The notes beneath the pieces are model-generated. The model saw only the letters and a program-made list of their open reading frames with translations, searched no databases and was not told the DNA's origin. This document shows, in pieces, positions 34,660 to 43,593 of a stretch of DNA of 64,000 bases. The stretch is from Yeosuana sp043876835. Its GTDB lineage: Bacteria > Bacteroidota > Bacteroidia > Flavobacteriales > Flavobacteriaceae. Position 1 is the stretch's first letter; each line of letters opens with the position of its first letter. The position numbers and the translations under genes are program-made. Location of the stretch: the NCBI RefSeq assembly GCF_043876835.1, contig NZ_JBAWJZ010000007.1:124001-188000 (forward strand), written 5' to 3'.

Positions 34660-36009
34660 TTACTCCATATTTTTAAACCAAGGAATAAATTCTTCTGATT
34701 TACTTATCCGATTATAATATTTATCAGAATAACCTAAAATTCTCAATAAGGCTATTTCAATATACCATGTACATAGTTGTAACGCTTCATACTTAGCAAA
34801 TAACGATATGGATCTAAGTTTTTTTCTTTTTTCTTCTTGGGAATGTACTATTGCATTTCGTATTTGAACGACAGCTTCACAGGCATCAAGTATTTGATTG
34901 TCACTATCAACAAATTCTTGTAATTTTTTGAATTCCTTAGGCACAGAATAATCAATATTTAATTGAGATAAAAGTAGTCTGATTTTATTTGATGCATTTA
35001 TATTTTCAGAGTCTTTTCCTAAAATTATTTTTTTATTTTCGATTACCCACCAATTGTACAATAATTCTAAAGCTGTTTGCTAAATAATAATGGCACCTTC
35101 TACAAAGCCTGAGTTTTTATTAGCCTCAACATACCAATGAACTACAGATGTTAAGAAATCTTTATTTTCTTTATCCTTCCAAAGATTACTGAATTTTACC
35201 CAGATATCTTCTATTCCAATAATTGAAAAATCTTGTGGCCATGAAGGATAATATTTGAATATGTCAACATGATGATAACTATAATTAGTCCAAATCGCTT
35301 TATTCTCAAAATATCCAGTTGCAAATAAAGCACAAACTCTGCTACCATTTAGAAAAGTCATAAATGTATCTAAGCAATGAAAAACATCATTTAATTCTTC
35401 GAATGTTATTGTTTTTTTCTTACTTGTTATTTCTCCATTGTATAGAATGTGATAACCTCCGTTTTCTTTTAATTCGTCTCTTAGCGTTCCATAGGTTATT
35501 GATTTATCAATTAAAATATTGTATTTTTCATTTTCGAGTTTTATTCTATTTCTTCCGCTATATTTACTTTTTTGAGAAATCTTTTTTACTGAATCACCAA
35601 AAAAGTTTCTTAAGTTAGGTATACAAAAAGTGATTTTTTCTACTGAAATTGTTTTGTCACCCAATACAGATTGGTGAGGTGAAATACCTTTAATTTTTAA
35701 GTCATCATTGTTACTTATAGTAGTATTTGTTATTAGCCCTTCTCCAAACTCAAGTTCATTGACTATTATAGTAAAAGATTCTGATGAATCTATAATTTCC
35801 GTTATTTCAAGATTTTTTGACGTTAAAATTCCTGAGAAATAAACATTTGGACTAGGAAACCAATAAAAGTAAATCCGACCGACGACATTAATATTGATAT
35901 TATTATGTAAAAGAATATATTCACCTTCATGAATATCAATCATTGAGTTAGCCTTTTCCATTTTAATGTCGCTTTCAATGATGTTAGGTAAACTATTGTA
36001 TAATTTCAA
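34660..36009 (-). pseudogene. ApeA-like HEPN anti-phage gene interrupted by an in-frame amber codon
   Basis: The frame from the TTG at 36009 to the TAA at 34660 is 450 codons long, with one internal stop, TAG at 35080-35082. Before it (309 codons) lies a domain like the ApeA N-terminal domain; directly after the TAG the same frame continues QTALELLYNWW and ends in a HEPN domain with RNAIVH (the R-x4-H RNase motif, near codon 380). In intact relatives this junction is continuous, so a single C-to-T (CAG to TAG) change could have broken it. ApeA is a HEPN ribonuclease that acts in abortive anti-phage defence. No ATG start exists in the first 16 codons; another start is ATG at 35961. A sequencing error or readthrough is possible. 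Confidence 0.8.
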
Positions 36010-36052
36010 ATTTTGGTTAGTTTTTAATTCTTGTTTTTTTTAGCTTACTGCC

Positions 36053-36094
36053 AACAATATGATATAAAGTCGTTTTAAATGTTTTATGTCGGAC
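36053..36094 (-). repeat. Boundary element shared with the 59.4-kb locus
   Basis: Minus strand CCGACATAAAACATTTAAAA followed by CGACTTTATATCATATTGTT. About 31 of 38 positions match 59453-59492. Both lie directly upstream of a cassette-like unit. Confidence 0.6.
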
Positions 36095-36237
36095 GATACT
36101 GAAACAAGTTCAGCACAAGTAAGCTAAGTTAGTTTTTCTTTATAAGAAAATCAATACACTACAAACAAGACCTATTAAAACTTATCAACAAAACAAAAGC
36201 CATTCAAATTGCGTATTTAATCAATAAAACTACACAT

Positions 36238-36353
36238 GTCAGTTCGAGTGAATTTTACGATTGCAAATGAGTAAAATTAGTATCGAGAACCAATGTTGTT
36301 GTTTTTTAAATAGTTCTCGATACAATTTTCTATCGAAAATCACTCGAACTGAC
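36238..36353. repeat. Long palindrome (GTCAGTTCGAGTG family)
   Basis: Outer arms GTCAGTTCGAGTG (36238-36250) and CACTCGAACTGAC (36341-36353) are perfect over 13 bp; inner arms TATCGAGAAC (36281-36290) and GTTCTCGATA (36313-36322) are perfect over 10 bp. REP/MITE-like element. Related arms occur at 46135-46209. Confidence 0.75.
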
Positions 36354-36356
36354 AAA

Positions 36357-37451
36357 TCACCAATCTATATGAGTATCAATACATTGAATAAGGCTGTTTG
36401 CCAAAGCTTCTTGTTCTTTTATTGAAGGGTGTCCTGGAGTTCCTTTAAAAGGCACAATGCATGTGTACATCTTCTTATCATTTAAATTAGTCACAGCCGT
36501 TTTAACGTAGTCAATCCATTTTGAACCTTCTTTGGTAGCATCCATATTTCCAAGCATACATATAATATTTGCTTCGGGATATTGGTTCCTTATATTGGCT
36601 ACAAATTGTTGATAGGCTTGTGTCAAATAACCATCATCGGGCGCTTTGGTTCCAAAGTTCTTTTTAAATTCGGCTCTTTCGGGCATATTGACCAACCATG
36701 AATCGTTTTGAAACAGATTAATGACAACAATATCGGGTTTATACAATGAAAAATCCCATGCACTTGTAGAATCTGCAGGATTCAATCTATCGTACAAGTC
36801 TGGCATTATTAATGGAAACCAGCTAATAGTTATACCAATGCCGCTTTTACAGATACATTGGTATTTAGCATCATAGTGCCTTGCAGTAATTGCCGAATAA
36901 CTTAAATAGTTATTGGTATAGGTACTGTCTGGTGAGTCTCTTCCTGAATAATCTTCAACAGCATAACCTGCCGTTATGGAGTTTCCGTAAAATTCTATGC
37001 TTCTTTTTTTGGGTGCCGGCTTTGGTAATAATTTTGCATCGGTTTCAATTTCAAACCCATAAAAAGTAGTTTTGCCTCTATCCCACTCGGTCCTTTTAAA
37101 AATCTCAACGGAATGTTTCCCTTTGGGTAATTGTGACGCCAATTGATAATATGTTTTAGTAGTATCAGGCCTCAAAAGAACCACACTATCATTATCAATA
37201 ATAACATTGTAATAATTATCTCCGGTTTCATCTTGCAACAAGGCCTTAATGGACTTTCCCTGAAAATTCATCTTTATTGAAGTTCCAGACCAATATAAAT
37301 TGACTCCTTCAACTCCAGTAGAATCTACTCTTCCCCAATACTCAATTTCAGGGTTTGAAAAACGGACTAAAAGATCTTTTTGGCCCGAACAACCTATCAT
37401 TAATAAGATGGACAGAATAACTATTAGCTTAGGTGTTTTTTTAATGATCAT
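36357..37451 (-). CDS. SGNH/GDSL hydrolase lipoprotein (CE2-type acetylesterase-like)
   Basis: 364 residues. Lipobox LMIGC (Cys21). N-terminal beta-sandwich (about 25-140; GRVDSTGVEGVNLYWSGTSIKMNFQG) resembles the jelly-roll of family 2 carbohydrate esterases; the second half is an SGNH hydrolase with block I FYGNSITAGY (Ser about 156), QND (block III region, NLFQND) and the terminal GTPGHPS with catalytic His. CE2 enzymes remove acetyl groups from xylan and other polysaccharides. Outer-membrane-anchored enzyme; exact substrate inferred. Upstream is an AT-rich 176-bp gap with the ferredoxin terminator. Confidence 0.88.
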   Translation of the reverse strand: MIIKKTPKLIVILSILLMIGCSGQKDLLVRFSNPEIEYWGRVDSTGVEGVNLYWSGTSIKMNFQGKSIKALLQDETGDNYYNVIIDNDSVVLLRPDTTKTYYQLASQLPKGKHSVEIFKRTEWDRGKTTFYGFEIETDAKLLPKPAPKKRSIEFYGNSITAGYAVEDYSGRDSPDSTYTNNYLSYSAITARHYDAKYQCICKSGIGITISWFPLIMPDLYDRLNPADSTSAWDFSLYKPDIVVINLFQNDSWLVNMPERAEFKKNFGTKAPDDGYLTQAYQQFVANIRNQYPEANIICMLGNMDATKEGSKWIDYVKTAVTNLNDKKMYTCIVPFKGTPGHPSIKEQEALANSLIQCIDTHIDW

Positions 37452-37577
37452 AAATATAAATTTGAGATTATTTTACATAGGTTGGTTTAAAACAATTCTA
37501 TTTTTTTATAACTTGACATGCGAAGTTAATCTATATCTCCCAAGATTAAAAGTTGGGATATTAACAATTATAAACAA

Positions 37578-37605
37578 AAAATCCCAAGATTAAATCTTGG
37601 GATTT
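37578..37605 (-). terminator. Rho-independent terminator of the ferredoxin gene
   Basis: AATCCCAAGATT and AATCTTGGGATT (37580-37604) form a 12-bp stem with almost no loop. On the minus strand a run of T follows. Confidence 0.8.
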
Positions 37606-37627
37606 CAATATAATTTTTAAAGTTAAA

Positions 37628-37981
37628 TTACTCTTCAGGATGCATAAAACGCTGTTTTGCCAACAACTGTTCCTCTGTTTCTACATGATTCTCATCAGGC
37701 ACACAACAATCTACTGGGCAAACCGCAGCACATTGTGGTTCATCATGAAACCCTTTACATTCAGTACATTTATCTGGAACAATGTAATAAACCTCATCAC
37801 TAACAGGTTCTTGAGCCTCATCGGCATCTACTTCCTTTCCATTAGTTAAAACCACTTTTCCTTTTAAACTGGTTCCGTCATTATAACGCCAATCATCTGC
37901 GGCTTCATATATTGCAGTGTTTGGACATTCTGGTTCGCAAGCTCCACAATTTATACATTCGTCTGTTATTATAATTGCCAT
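37628..37981 (-). CDS. 4Fe-4S dicluster ferredoxin
   Basis: 117 residues, start at the ATG at 37981, whose MAIIITDECINCGACEPECP is the usual ferredoxin N-terminus; an upstream frame of 20 codons is ignored. Cluster ligands: C9, C12, C15, C19 and, in the second half, CTECKGFHDEPQCAAVCPVDCC. Low-potential electron carrier. It is divergent from the acyl-CoA reductase gene (67 bp between starts), an arrangement often kept next to serC-serA in Bacteroidota. Confidence 0.93.
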   Translation of the reverse strand: MAIIITDECINCGACEPECPNTAIYEAADDWRYNDGTSLKGKVVLTNGKEVDADEAQEPVSDEVYYIVPDKCTECKGFHDEPQCAAVCPVDCCVPDENHVETEEQLLAKQRFMHPEE

Positions 37982-38048
37982 AGTATTTTTTCTTTCTAAA
38001 TTTGCAATGGCTAAAATAAAACCAAAACCATTCATAACCAAATAGAGA

Positions 38049-39107
38049 ATGCATTTACAACAAAGAATTAACGCTTTTGTAAAATTAGGAGACTTTTTAA
38101 GTCAATTTTCTAACGAAAGAATTCAAAAAAAAGAGACAATTGAATATAATGATTTGTTTTTTGAAGGATTTAAACACCAATTAAAATTAGCTGAAGAAAA
38201 CAATGGATGGTTTTCTAAAGAAAACATGGCATTTGCCATTAATGGTTGGGCTGATTCTTTAACTTTTAAAAAATTACACAAATGGTTATCACCATATAAT
38301 ATCACCAACAAAGAACCAAAATTGGTAGCTATAATCATGGCTGGAAACATTCCATTGGTTGGTTTTCATGATTTTTTATCGGTTTTAATAAGTGGTCATC
38401 ATGCATTGGTAAAACAATCGTCAAACGATAAATACCTACTTCCCTATTTAGCTAAATATCTTGAATTTGTAGAACCAGGATTTAAAGGAGCAATTACTTT
38501 TACAGAAGATAAACTAGAACAATTTGATGCAGTTATTGCCACTGGCAGCAATAATACAGCGCGTTACTTTGAATATTATTTTAAACACAAACCTTCCATT
38601 ATAAGAAATAACCGAAATTCCATAGCAGTTTTAAACGGGCAAGAAACGTTAGAAGACATGCAAGCTCTTTCAGAAGATATTTTTAGGTATTATGGTTTAG
38701 GTTGCAGAAATGTATCAAAACTTTATGTGCCTAAAGATTATAATTTCGATTTGTTTTTTCAAGCCATGTACCATTGGCACCCTATTATTGAAAAAGCAAA
38801 ATATGCCAATAATTACGACTACAATAAAGCGGTGTATATAATGAGTGAATTTGATATGCTTGAAAATGGCTTTTTAATGATAAAAGAAGACACAAGTGCT
38901 GTTTCTCCAATCGCTACCGTTTTCTATGAATTTTATGAAAATCCAACAGAATTAAAACAAAAATTAGAACAACAAAAAGAGTCAATTCAATGCATTGTTT
39001 CAAAAGGTTTTGTTCAAAACGAAATTGCTTTTGGTAACACTCAAAAACCACAACTTTGGGATTATGCGGATGATGTGGATTCTATTGAATTTTTGTTAGC
39101 AATTTGA
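38049..39107 (+). CDS. Acyl-CoA reductase (LuxC-related)
   Basis: 352 residues. LuxC/acyl-CoA reductase family, an aldehyde dehydrogenase relative: IIMAGNIPLVGFHDFLSVLISGHHALVKQSSND (98-130, NADP-binding region), ATGSNNTARYF and the nucleophilic cysteine in YGLGCRNVSKLYV (about 216-228). It reduces an acyl-CoA to an aldehyde; the physiological substrate in Bacteroidota is not known. It lies directly upstream of serC-serA (75-bp gap), probably by conserved synteny and not by pathway. Confidence 0.88.
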   Translation: MHLQQRINAFVKLGDFLSQFSNERIQKKETIEYNDLFFEGFKHQLKLAEENNGWFSKENMAFAINGWADSLTFKKLHKWLSPYNITNKEPKLVAIIMAGNIPLVGFHDFLSVLISGHHALVKQSSNDKYLLPYLAKYLEFVEPGFKGAITFTEDKLEQFDAVIATGSNNTARYFEYYFKHKPSIIRNNRNSIAVLNGQETLEDMQALSEDIFRYYGLGCRNVSKLYVPKDYNFDLFFQAMYHWHPIIEKAKYANNYDYNKAVYIMSEFDMLENGFLMIKEDTSAVSPIATVFYEFYENPTELKQKLEQQKESIQCIVSKGFVQNEIAFGNTQKPQLWDYADDVDSIEFLLAI

Positions 39108-39182
39108 CGAAAAAATTATGGATTTTATAACACAAAATAATCAATTAATTAGCAACTTTGTATCTCTAAATTTTTTAAAAAA

Positions 39183-40247
39183 ATGAAAAAACATAACTTT
39201 AGTGCAGGACCAAGTATTTTACCTCAAGAAGTTTTATTAAAAGCATCTCATGCTGTAATTGATTTCAATAACGAAGGCTTATCTTTATTAGAAATATCTC
39301 ACAGAAGCAAGCCTTTTGTTGATGTTATGGAAAAAGCCAGATCCTTGGTTTTAGAACTTTTAGGATTAGAAGGTAAAGGTTATAAAGCATTGTTTTTACA
39401 AGGAGGCGCAAGCACTCAGTTTTTAATGGTTGCCATGAACCTTTTAGAAAAAAGAGCTGGTTATTTAAATACTGGTACTTGGAGCCAAAAAGCTATTAAA
39501 GAAGCTCAAATTTTAGACGATATATACGAAGTAGCATCATCAAAAAGTGCAAACTTCAATTATATTCCAAAAGGATATGATATTCCAGAAGATTACGATT
39601 ATTTTCATTGCACTTCTAACAATACCATTTTTGGAACACAGATGAAATCATTTCCAAACTCACCAATACCTATGGTTTGCGATATGAGTAGTGATATCTT
39701 TTCTCGTGTTTTAGATTTTTCAAAATTTGATTTAATATATGCAGGTGCTCAAAAAAATATGGGTCCAGCAGGAACAACCCTTGTCGTTGTTAAAGAAGAT
39801 ATTTTAGGAAAAGTATCTCGCAAAATTCCTTCAATCATGGATTATAAATTGCACATAAGCAATGGTAGTATGTACAACACACCTCCAGTTTTTGCTGTTT
39901 ATACTTCAATGTTGACTTTGGAATGGATTAAAAATTTGGGTGGTATTGCTAAGGTTGAAGAAATGAATGAGAAAAAAGCAAGGGTTATGTATTCTGAAAT
40001 AGACTTAAATCCATTATTTAATGGTTTCGCTACAAAAGAAGACAGATCAAATATGAATGCGACGTTCACCCTTCAAAATGAAAATTTAAAAGAAACTTTT
40101 GAAACCATGTTAAAAGAAGCTGGAATTAGTGGATTAAATGGTCACAGAAGTGTTGGAGGCTACAGGGCATCTATGTACAATGCACTTCCTATTGATAGTG
40201 TCAAAACTCTTGTAGAAGTAATGAGCGAACTAGAAAGTAAAGCATAA
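39183..40247 (+). CDS. serC: Phosphoserine aminotransferase
   Basis: 354 residues. N-terminal NFSAGPSILPQEVL, ISHRSKPF, LFLQGGASTQFLMVAMNLL (PLP phosphate-binding), and the PLP lysine in YAGAQKNMGPAGTTLVVV (about 193-210); C-terminal GHRSVGGYRASMYNALP. It makes 3-phosphoserine from 3-phosphohydroxypyruvate and glutamate (also phosphohydroxythreonine for B6). The stop codon is the first base of a dispersed repeat that fills the gap to serA. Confidence 0.97.
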   Translation: MKKHNFSAGPSILPQEVLLKASHAVIDFNNEGLSLLEISHRSKPFVDVMEKARSLVLELLGLEGKGYKALFLQGGASTQFLMVAMNLLEKRAGYLNTGTWSQKAIKEAQILDDIYEVASSKSANFNYIPKGYDIPEDYDYFHCTSNNTIFGTQMKSFPNSPIPMVCDMSSDIFSRVLDFSKFDLIYAGAQKNMGPAGTTLVVVKEDILGKVSRKIPSIMDYKLHISNGSMYNTPPVFAVYTSMLTLEWIKNLGGIAKVEEMNEKKARVMYSEIDLNPLFNGFATKEDRSNMNATFTLQNENLKETFETMLKEAGISGLNGHRSVGGYRASMYNALPIDSVKTLVEVMSELESKA

Positions 40248-40358
40248 TCCCATCCTCAATCCTTCCCAAAGGGAAGGAAGACCGAATATAAAAAATTAAT
40301 TATTAACTAAAAACAACCCAATAAATCCCCTTTCCTTTGGAAAGGGTTAGGGATAGGA
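40247..40358 (+). repeat. Dispersed ~112-bp repeat, copy 2 (serC-serA gap)
   Basis: Begins at the serC stop (AATCCCATCCTCAATCCTTCC) and ends GGGTTAGGGATAGGAAA, directly before the serA ATG. It is the same family as 32787-32897, in the opposite orientation; the ends are alike, the centre is not. Confidence 0.8.
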
Positions 40359-40360
40359 AA

Positions 40361-41311
40361 ATGAAAGTATTAGCAAACGACGGTATTTCAAAAACCGGAA
40401 AAGAAGCTCTTGAAAAAGGCGGATATGAAGTTATTACAACCACTGTAGCTCAAGAACAATTAATAAATTACATAAACGAAAAAGGCATTAGTGTTATATT
40501 AGTTCGTAGTGCTACAACAGTTCGCAAAGATTTAATCGATGCCTGCCCAGGAATAAAAATAATTGGTCGTGGTGGTGTTGGTATGGATAATATTGATGTA
40601 GATTATGCGAAAAGCAAAGGCATCCATGTTATCAATACACCAGCTTCTTCTTCCCATTCGGTTGCCGAATTGGTTTTTGCACATTTTTACGGATTAGCTC
40701 GTTTTTTACATAATTCTAACCGCGATATGCCTCTAGAAGGAGACACTAGTTTTGGCAAATTAAAAAAAGCATATGCTAAAGGTGTTGAACTAAAAGGAAA
40801 AACATTAGGTGTTCTAGGCTTTGGTCGTATTGGTCAAGCTACAGCTAAAGTTGCTTTAGGTGCCGGAATGAAAGTAATTGCGTTTGATCCATTTATAGAA
40901 AAAGTTAATTTAGAACTTGATTTTTTTGATGGTCAAAAAGTAAATTTTGATATCAAAACCATTTCTAAGGAAGAAGTTTTAAAACAAGCTGATTTTATCA
41001 CTTTACATGTACCTGCCCAAAAAGAATACGTTATTGGTAAATCTGAGTTTGACATCATGAAAGATGGCGTTTTTATCGCAAATGCTGCTCGTGGCGGTGT
41101 AGTTGATGAAGCCGCTTTAGTTGAAGCAATTATGAGTGGAAAAGTAGCTGGCGCTGCTTTAGATGTTTTTGAAAAAGAACCTAAACCAGAAATTCAATTA
41201 TTGATGAATTCTGGATTATCATTAACTCCTCATACTGGAGCAGCAACCAATGAAGCTCAAGACAGAATTGGAACTGAATTAGCCGAACAAATTATAAGTA
41301 TTCTTGGTTAA
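40361..41311 (+). CDS. serA: D-3-phosphoglycerate dehydrogenase
   Basis: 316 residues; start is the ATG at 40361 (MKVLANDGISKTG), not the ATG-less 8-codon extension upstream. Motifs: RSATTVRKDLIDA, NAD-binding GVLGFGRIGQATAKVAL (about 146-162), NAARGGVVDEAALVEAI, and catalytic His in LTPHTGAATNEAQDRI. No C-terminal ACT or ASB domain, so it is of the short type and unlikely to be inhibited by serine through ACT. First step of serine synthesis; operon with serC. Confidence 0.96.
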   Translation: MKVLANDGISKTGKEALEKGGYEVITTTVAQEQLINYINEKGISVILVRSATTVRKDLIDACPGIKIIGRGGVGMDNIDVDYAKSKGIHVINTPASSSHSVAELVFAHFYGLARFLHNSNRDMPLEGDTSFGKLKKAYAKGVELKGKTLGVLGFGRIGQATAKVALGAGMKVIAFDPFIEKVNLELDFFDGQKVNFDIKTISKEEVLKQADFITLHVPAQKEYVIGKSEFDIMKDGVFIANAARGGVVDEAALVEAIMSGKVAGAALDVFEKEPKPEIQLLMNSGLSLTPHTGAATNEAQDRIGTELAEQIISILG

Positions 41312-41338
41312 CTAGATTGTGACCAAATAGATAACATT

Positions 41339-41372
41339 GAGTCCTAACATATAATTGTTAGGACTTTTTTTG
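41339..41372 (+). terminator. Rho-independent terminator after serA
   Basis: GTCCTAAC (41341-41348), loop, GTTAGGAC, then a run of seven T. Confidence 0.9.
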
Positions 41373-41418
41373 TACATTGAAAGTCGAAAAAATCAACAAA
41401 TAAATTAAAACAAAAAAT

Positions 41419-42057
41419 ATGTCAGGAATTTTAGACTTGTTAAACAGCGATTTAGGAAAAACAATAGTAAGTGGTGTTTCTAATCAAACCAATCAATCAC
41501 AAAATAAAACACAGGATGTATTAACAATGGCATTACCAGTGTTAATGGCAGCCATGAAAAAAAATGCTGCTACACCTCAAGGTGCTGAAGGCTTATTAGG
41601 TGCCATAGGAAGCAAACACAACGGGAGCGTTTTAGATAATCTTGGTAGTTTATTTGAAGGCGGCGTTGATTCAAGTGTTTTAGAAGATGGCGGAAAAATA
41701 TTAGGTCACGTATTAGGAGGCAAACAACAACATGTTGAAATGGCTTTAAGTCAAAAATCAGGTATTGATGCTGGTTCTGTTGCTCAAATATTAAAAGTAG
41801 CAGCACCAATTTTAATGGGAGTTTTGGGTAATCAAGCAAAAAAACAAAATGTAAATAGCGCTAGTGGCCTTGAAGGAATGCTAGGTGGTTTACTTGGTGG
41901 AAGCTCGGCTAAAAATGAGCAAAGTTTTTTAGAATCAATTCTTGATGCTGATGGTGATGGCAGTGTTATTGATGATGTTGCCGGTATGGTTTTAGGTGGT
42001 TCTAAAAAGAAAGGTGGCCTTGGCGGTTTGCTAGGCGGTCTGTTTGGGGGAAAATAA
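41419..42057 (+). CDS. DUF937 family protein with EF-hand-like loop
   Basis: 212 residues. DUF937 domains: TMALPVLMAAMKKNAATPQGAEGLLGAIG (about 34-62) and LKVAAPILMGVLGNQAKKQN (about 117-136), each with the alanine/proline-rich helix and G-rich turn of the family. Close to the C-terminus lies DADGDGSVIDDV (177-188), which fits a calcium-binding EF-hand loop. The end is glycine-rich. No signal peptide. Function unknown. Terminators lie on both sides, so it is monocistronic. Confidence 0.9.
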   Translation: MSGILDLLNSDLGKTIVSGVSNQTNQSQNKTQDVLTMALPVLMAAMKKNAATPQGAEGLLGAIGSKHNGSVLDNLGSLFEGGVDSSVLEDGGKILGHVLGGKQQHVEMALSQKSGIDAGSVAQILKVAAPILMGVLGNQAKKQNVNSASGLEGMLGGLLGGSSAKNEQSFLESILDADGDGSVIDDVAGMVLGGSKKKGGLGGLLGGLFGGK

Positions 42058-42080
42058 TTTCAGTTCAACTAATTTATATA

Positions 42081-42114
42081 TGTGTTAGTCTTAATTGGCT
42101 GACACATTTTTTTT
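42081..42114 (+). terminator. Rho-independent terminator after the DUF937 gene
   Basis: TGTGTTAGTC, loop TTAATT, GGCTGACACA (stem with two G-U pairs), then TTTTTTTT. Confidence 0.85.
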
Positions 42115-42181
42115 GTTAAAAAGTTATAAACAACTCTTTAAATAATTCTTTTTTTGTAAATTCATGCTAAAATAAGACATT

Positions 42182-42616
42182 ATGAAAGTCTTTCTATATA
42201 TCCTTATAATTCTCGTCTGTTTTGCAAGTTGCAATACTTCTAAAATTTCGAATTCTACTAGTAAAGAACTGCATCAAGCAACAGCAAATGATACCATTAG
42301 AATTGCTAACGAATCGTTAGAATATGAAATAATCATTATCGAACCAGGATTTGATTCTTGGTTAGCTAGCACTGCAAAACCTGAAGGCTTCTATTCTCAA
42401 ACATATTTAGAAAACAAAAATTATATCTATGTAACCGAATGGAATAGCAGAGTATTACAACCTCAACGATTTAATCCTAATCTTTATGAAATGCAAATTG
42501 ACTACAACCAAGGAATAGATTATGGTTATGATGTTAATTATAAGCTATATAATTATTTTATATATTTTCAATTAAAACACAAGCAACAATTAGGTCCATT
42601 TGTTCCAAGAATTTAA
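42182..42616 (+). CDS. DUF6146 family lipoprotein
   Basis: 144 residues. Lipobox LVCFASC (Cys17). The domain is recognisable by EYEIIIIEPGFDSWLASTAKP (about 48-68) and the aromatic, asparagine-rich C-terminal half (YEMQIDYNQGIDYGYDVNYKLYNYFIYFQ), the pattern of DUF6146. Role unknown; probably anchored to the outer membrane. It is followed by two small genes, with 30 bp to the next start. Confidence 0.85.
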   Translation: MKVFLYILIILVCFASCNTSKISNSTSKELHQATANDTIRIANESLEYEIIIIEPGFDSWLASTAKPEGFYSQTYLENKNYIYVTEWNSRVLQPQRFNPNLYEMQIDYNQGIDYGYDVNYKLYNYFIYFQLKHKQQLGPFVPRI

Positions 42617-42646
42617 TTTTAATAATTTTGCAACTAAATTAATGAT

Positions 42647-43141
42647 GTGAAAATTTTTAAAGAACGTTGGAATATTTCTAATAATTGGCAACTAATTTTT
42701 CCTTTTTTAGGTATTGCTGTTTTATTATATTCTTCGTTTAAATTATCAAAAGTATTTCTTAAAGATGCTCATATTTCCTTTCATTTAATTTTAAGTATTA
42801 TTTTCTATTTCGTGCTTTTAAAGTTTGCCTTATTCCTCATTAAAAAACTAGAAAACAAATGGAAAGTAAAATTTAAATGGGAAATGATATCCATCTTTTT
42901 AGTTTTTGCAATTACCGGAACATCTTCAATTTATATTTCCAGACCTATTATTAAAATTATTGGAATTACTAAAGAAAACTTAAACCCTGTTGTTTATTGG
43001 GTTTTATATATTATTATTGGCTTTATTTTTTATCAAATATTACTTGTAACTATTGGTTGGGTTTTTGGGCAGTTTAAATTTTTCTGGAATTTCGAAAAAA
43101 GGATGCTTATTAAACTTGGCTTTAAACGTTTTAAAGATTAA
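42647..43141 (+). CDS. Membrane protein, DUF6787-like
   Basis: 164 residues; start is GTG at 42647, since no ATG is available before the conserved RWNISNNWQL. Four membrane helices (about 17-33, 44-64, 81-104, 119-143), then FGQFKFFWNFEKRMLIKLGF at the C-terminus, which is the most conserved part of this Bacteroidota family. Function unknown. The last base of its stop codon is the first base of the next ATG (TAATG), so translation is coupled. Confidence 0.75.
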   Translation: MKIFKERWNISNNWQLIFPFLGIAVLLYSSFKLSKVFLKDAHISFHLILSIIFYFVLLKFALFLIKKLENKWKVKFKWEMISIFLVFAITGTSSIYISRPIIKIIGITKENLNPVVYWVLYIIIGFIFYQILLVTIGWVFGQFKFFWNFEKRMLIKLGFKRFKD

Positions 43142-43473
43142 TGCGCTTTTTTAGAGAACATATACTTTATAAAATTCTTGCTCTTACGTTAGCTTGCGCC
43201 ATACTTATTCCTACTACTGTAAAATTTACACATGCTTTCAATCATTATAAACATGAAGTTTGTTTTGGAGAAAAAAGCACGCATTTGCATAAAGTAGACC
43301 TTAATTGTAAATTTTATGATTTTAAATTAACCCAAAAAATTTTAGTAAGTCATTTTCTTTTCAACGTTTTTCAACCCAAACAACAACATTTAAAAATAGT
43401 ATCTCAATACTTCTTTTTAAGTAGTTACCAACAACTTCATTTTTCACTTCGTGGACCACCATCATTAGTTTAA
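43141..43473 (+). CDS. Small His/Cys-containing exported protein upstream of a TonB-dependent receptor
   Basis: 110 residues. One N-terminal membrane or signal helix (ILALTLACAILIPTTV) followed by HAFNHYKHEVCFGEKSTHLHKVDLNCKFYDFKL, in which His and Cys pairs are spaced like a metal site, and a conserved LRGPPSLV end. Proteins of this kind are often found just before TonB-dependent receptor genes in Flavobacteriaceae. A role in metal or haem handling is plausible but not shown. The start overlaps the upstream stop (TAATG). Confidence 0.65.
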   Translation: MRFFREHILYKILALTLACAILIPTTVKFTHAFNHYKHEVCFGEKSTHLHKVDLNCKFYDFKLTQKILVSHFLFNVFQPKQQHLKIVSQYFFLSSYQQLHFSLRGPPSLV

Positions 43474-43593
43474 AATCTTTCATATTAACTGAAATTAATT
43501 CAGATTTCAAAAAGAAATAAATTAATAAACATGTTACAACAATTATTAATAACACTTCATAAGAGTGACATTGTTGCAACAAAAAACACGTAC

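Larger units (their letters stand above)
36010..36356. other. 347-bp gap with cassette boundary and palindrome
   Basis: Contains GCTTACTGCCAAC (36043-36055), the inverted partner of GTTAGCAGTAGGC at 34646-34658 (11 of 13 match), then the boundary element at 36053-36094 and a long palindrome at 36238-36353. No gene seen. Confidence 0.6.

Noticed and set aside
34660..35061. Separate 133-residue HEPN gene starting at TTG 35061
   Set aside because: It is in the same frame as the upstream 309-codon part and separated only by one TAG. A single broken gene explains both parts better.
36238..36353. Rho-independent terminator
   Set aside because: The stem arms are about 90 nt apart, with a second stem inside and no T run after it. 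It fits a mobile palindrome better.
40337..40360. Upstream extension of serA
   Set aside because: These codons belong to the dispersed repeat, and the family N-terminus MKVLANDG begins at the ATG at 40361.
43531..43593. Upstream extension of the TonB-dependent receptor
   Set aside because: The signal peptide begins at the ATG at 43594; the extra 21 residues have no conserved feature.
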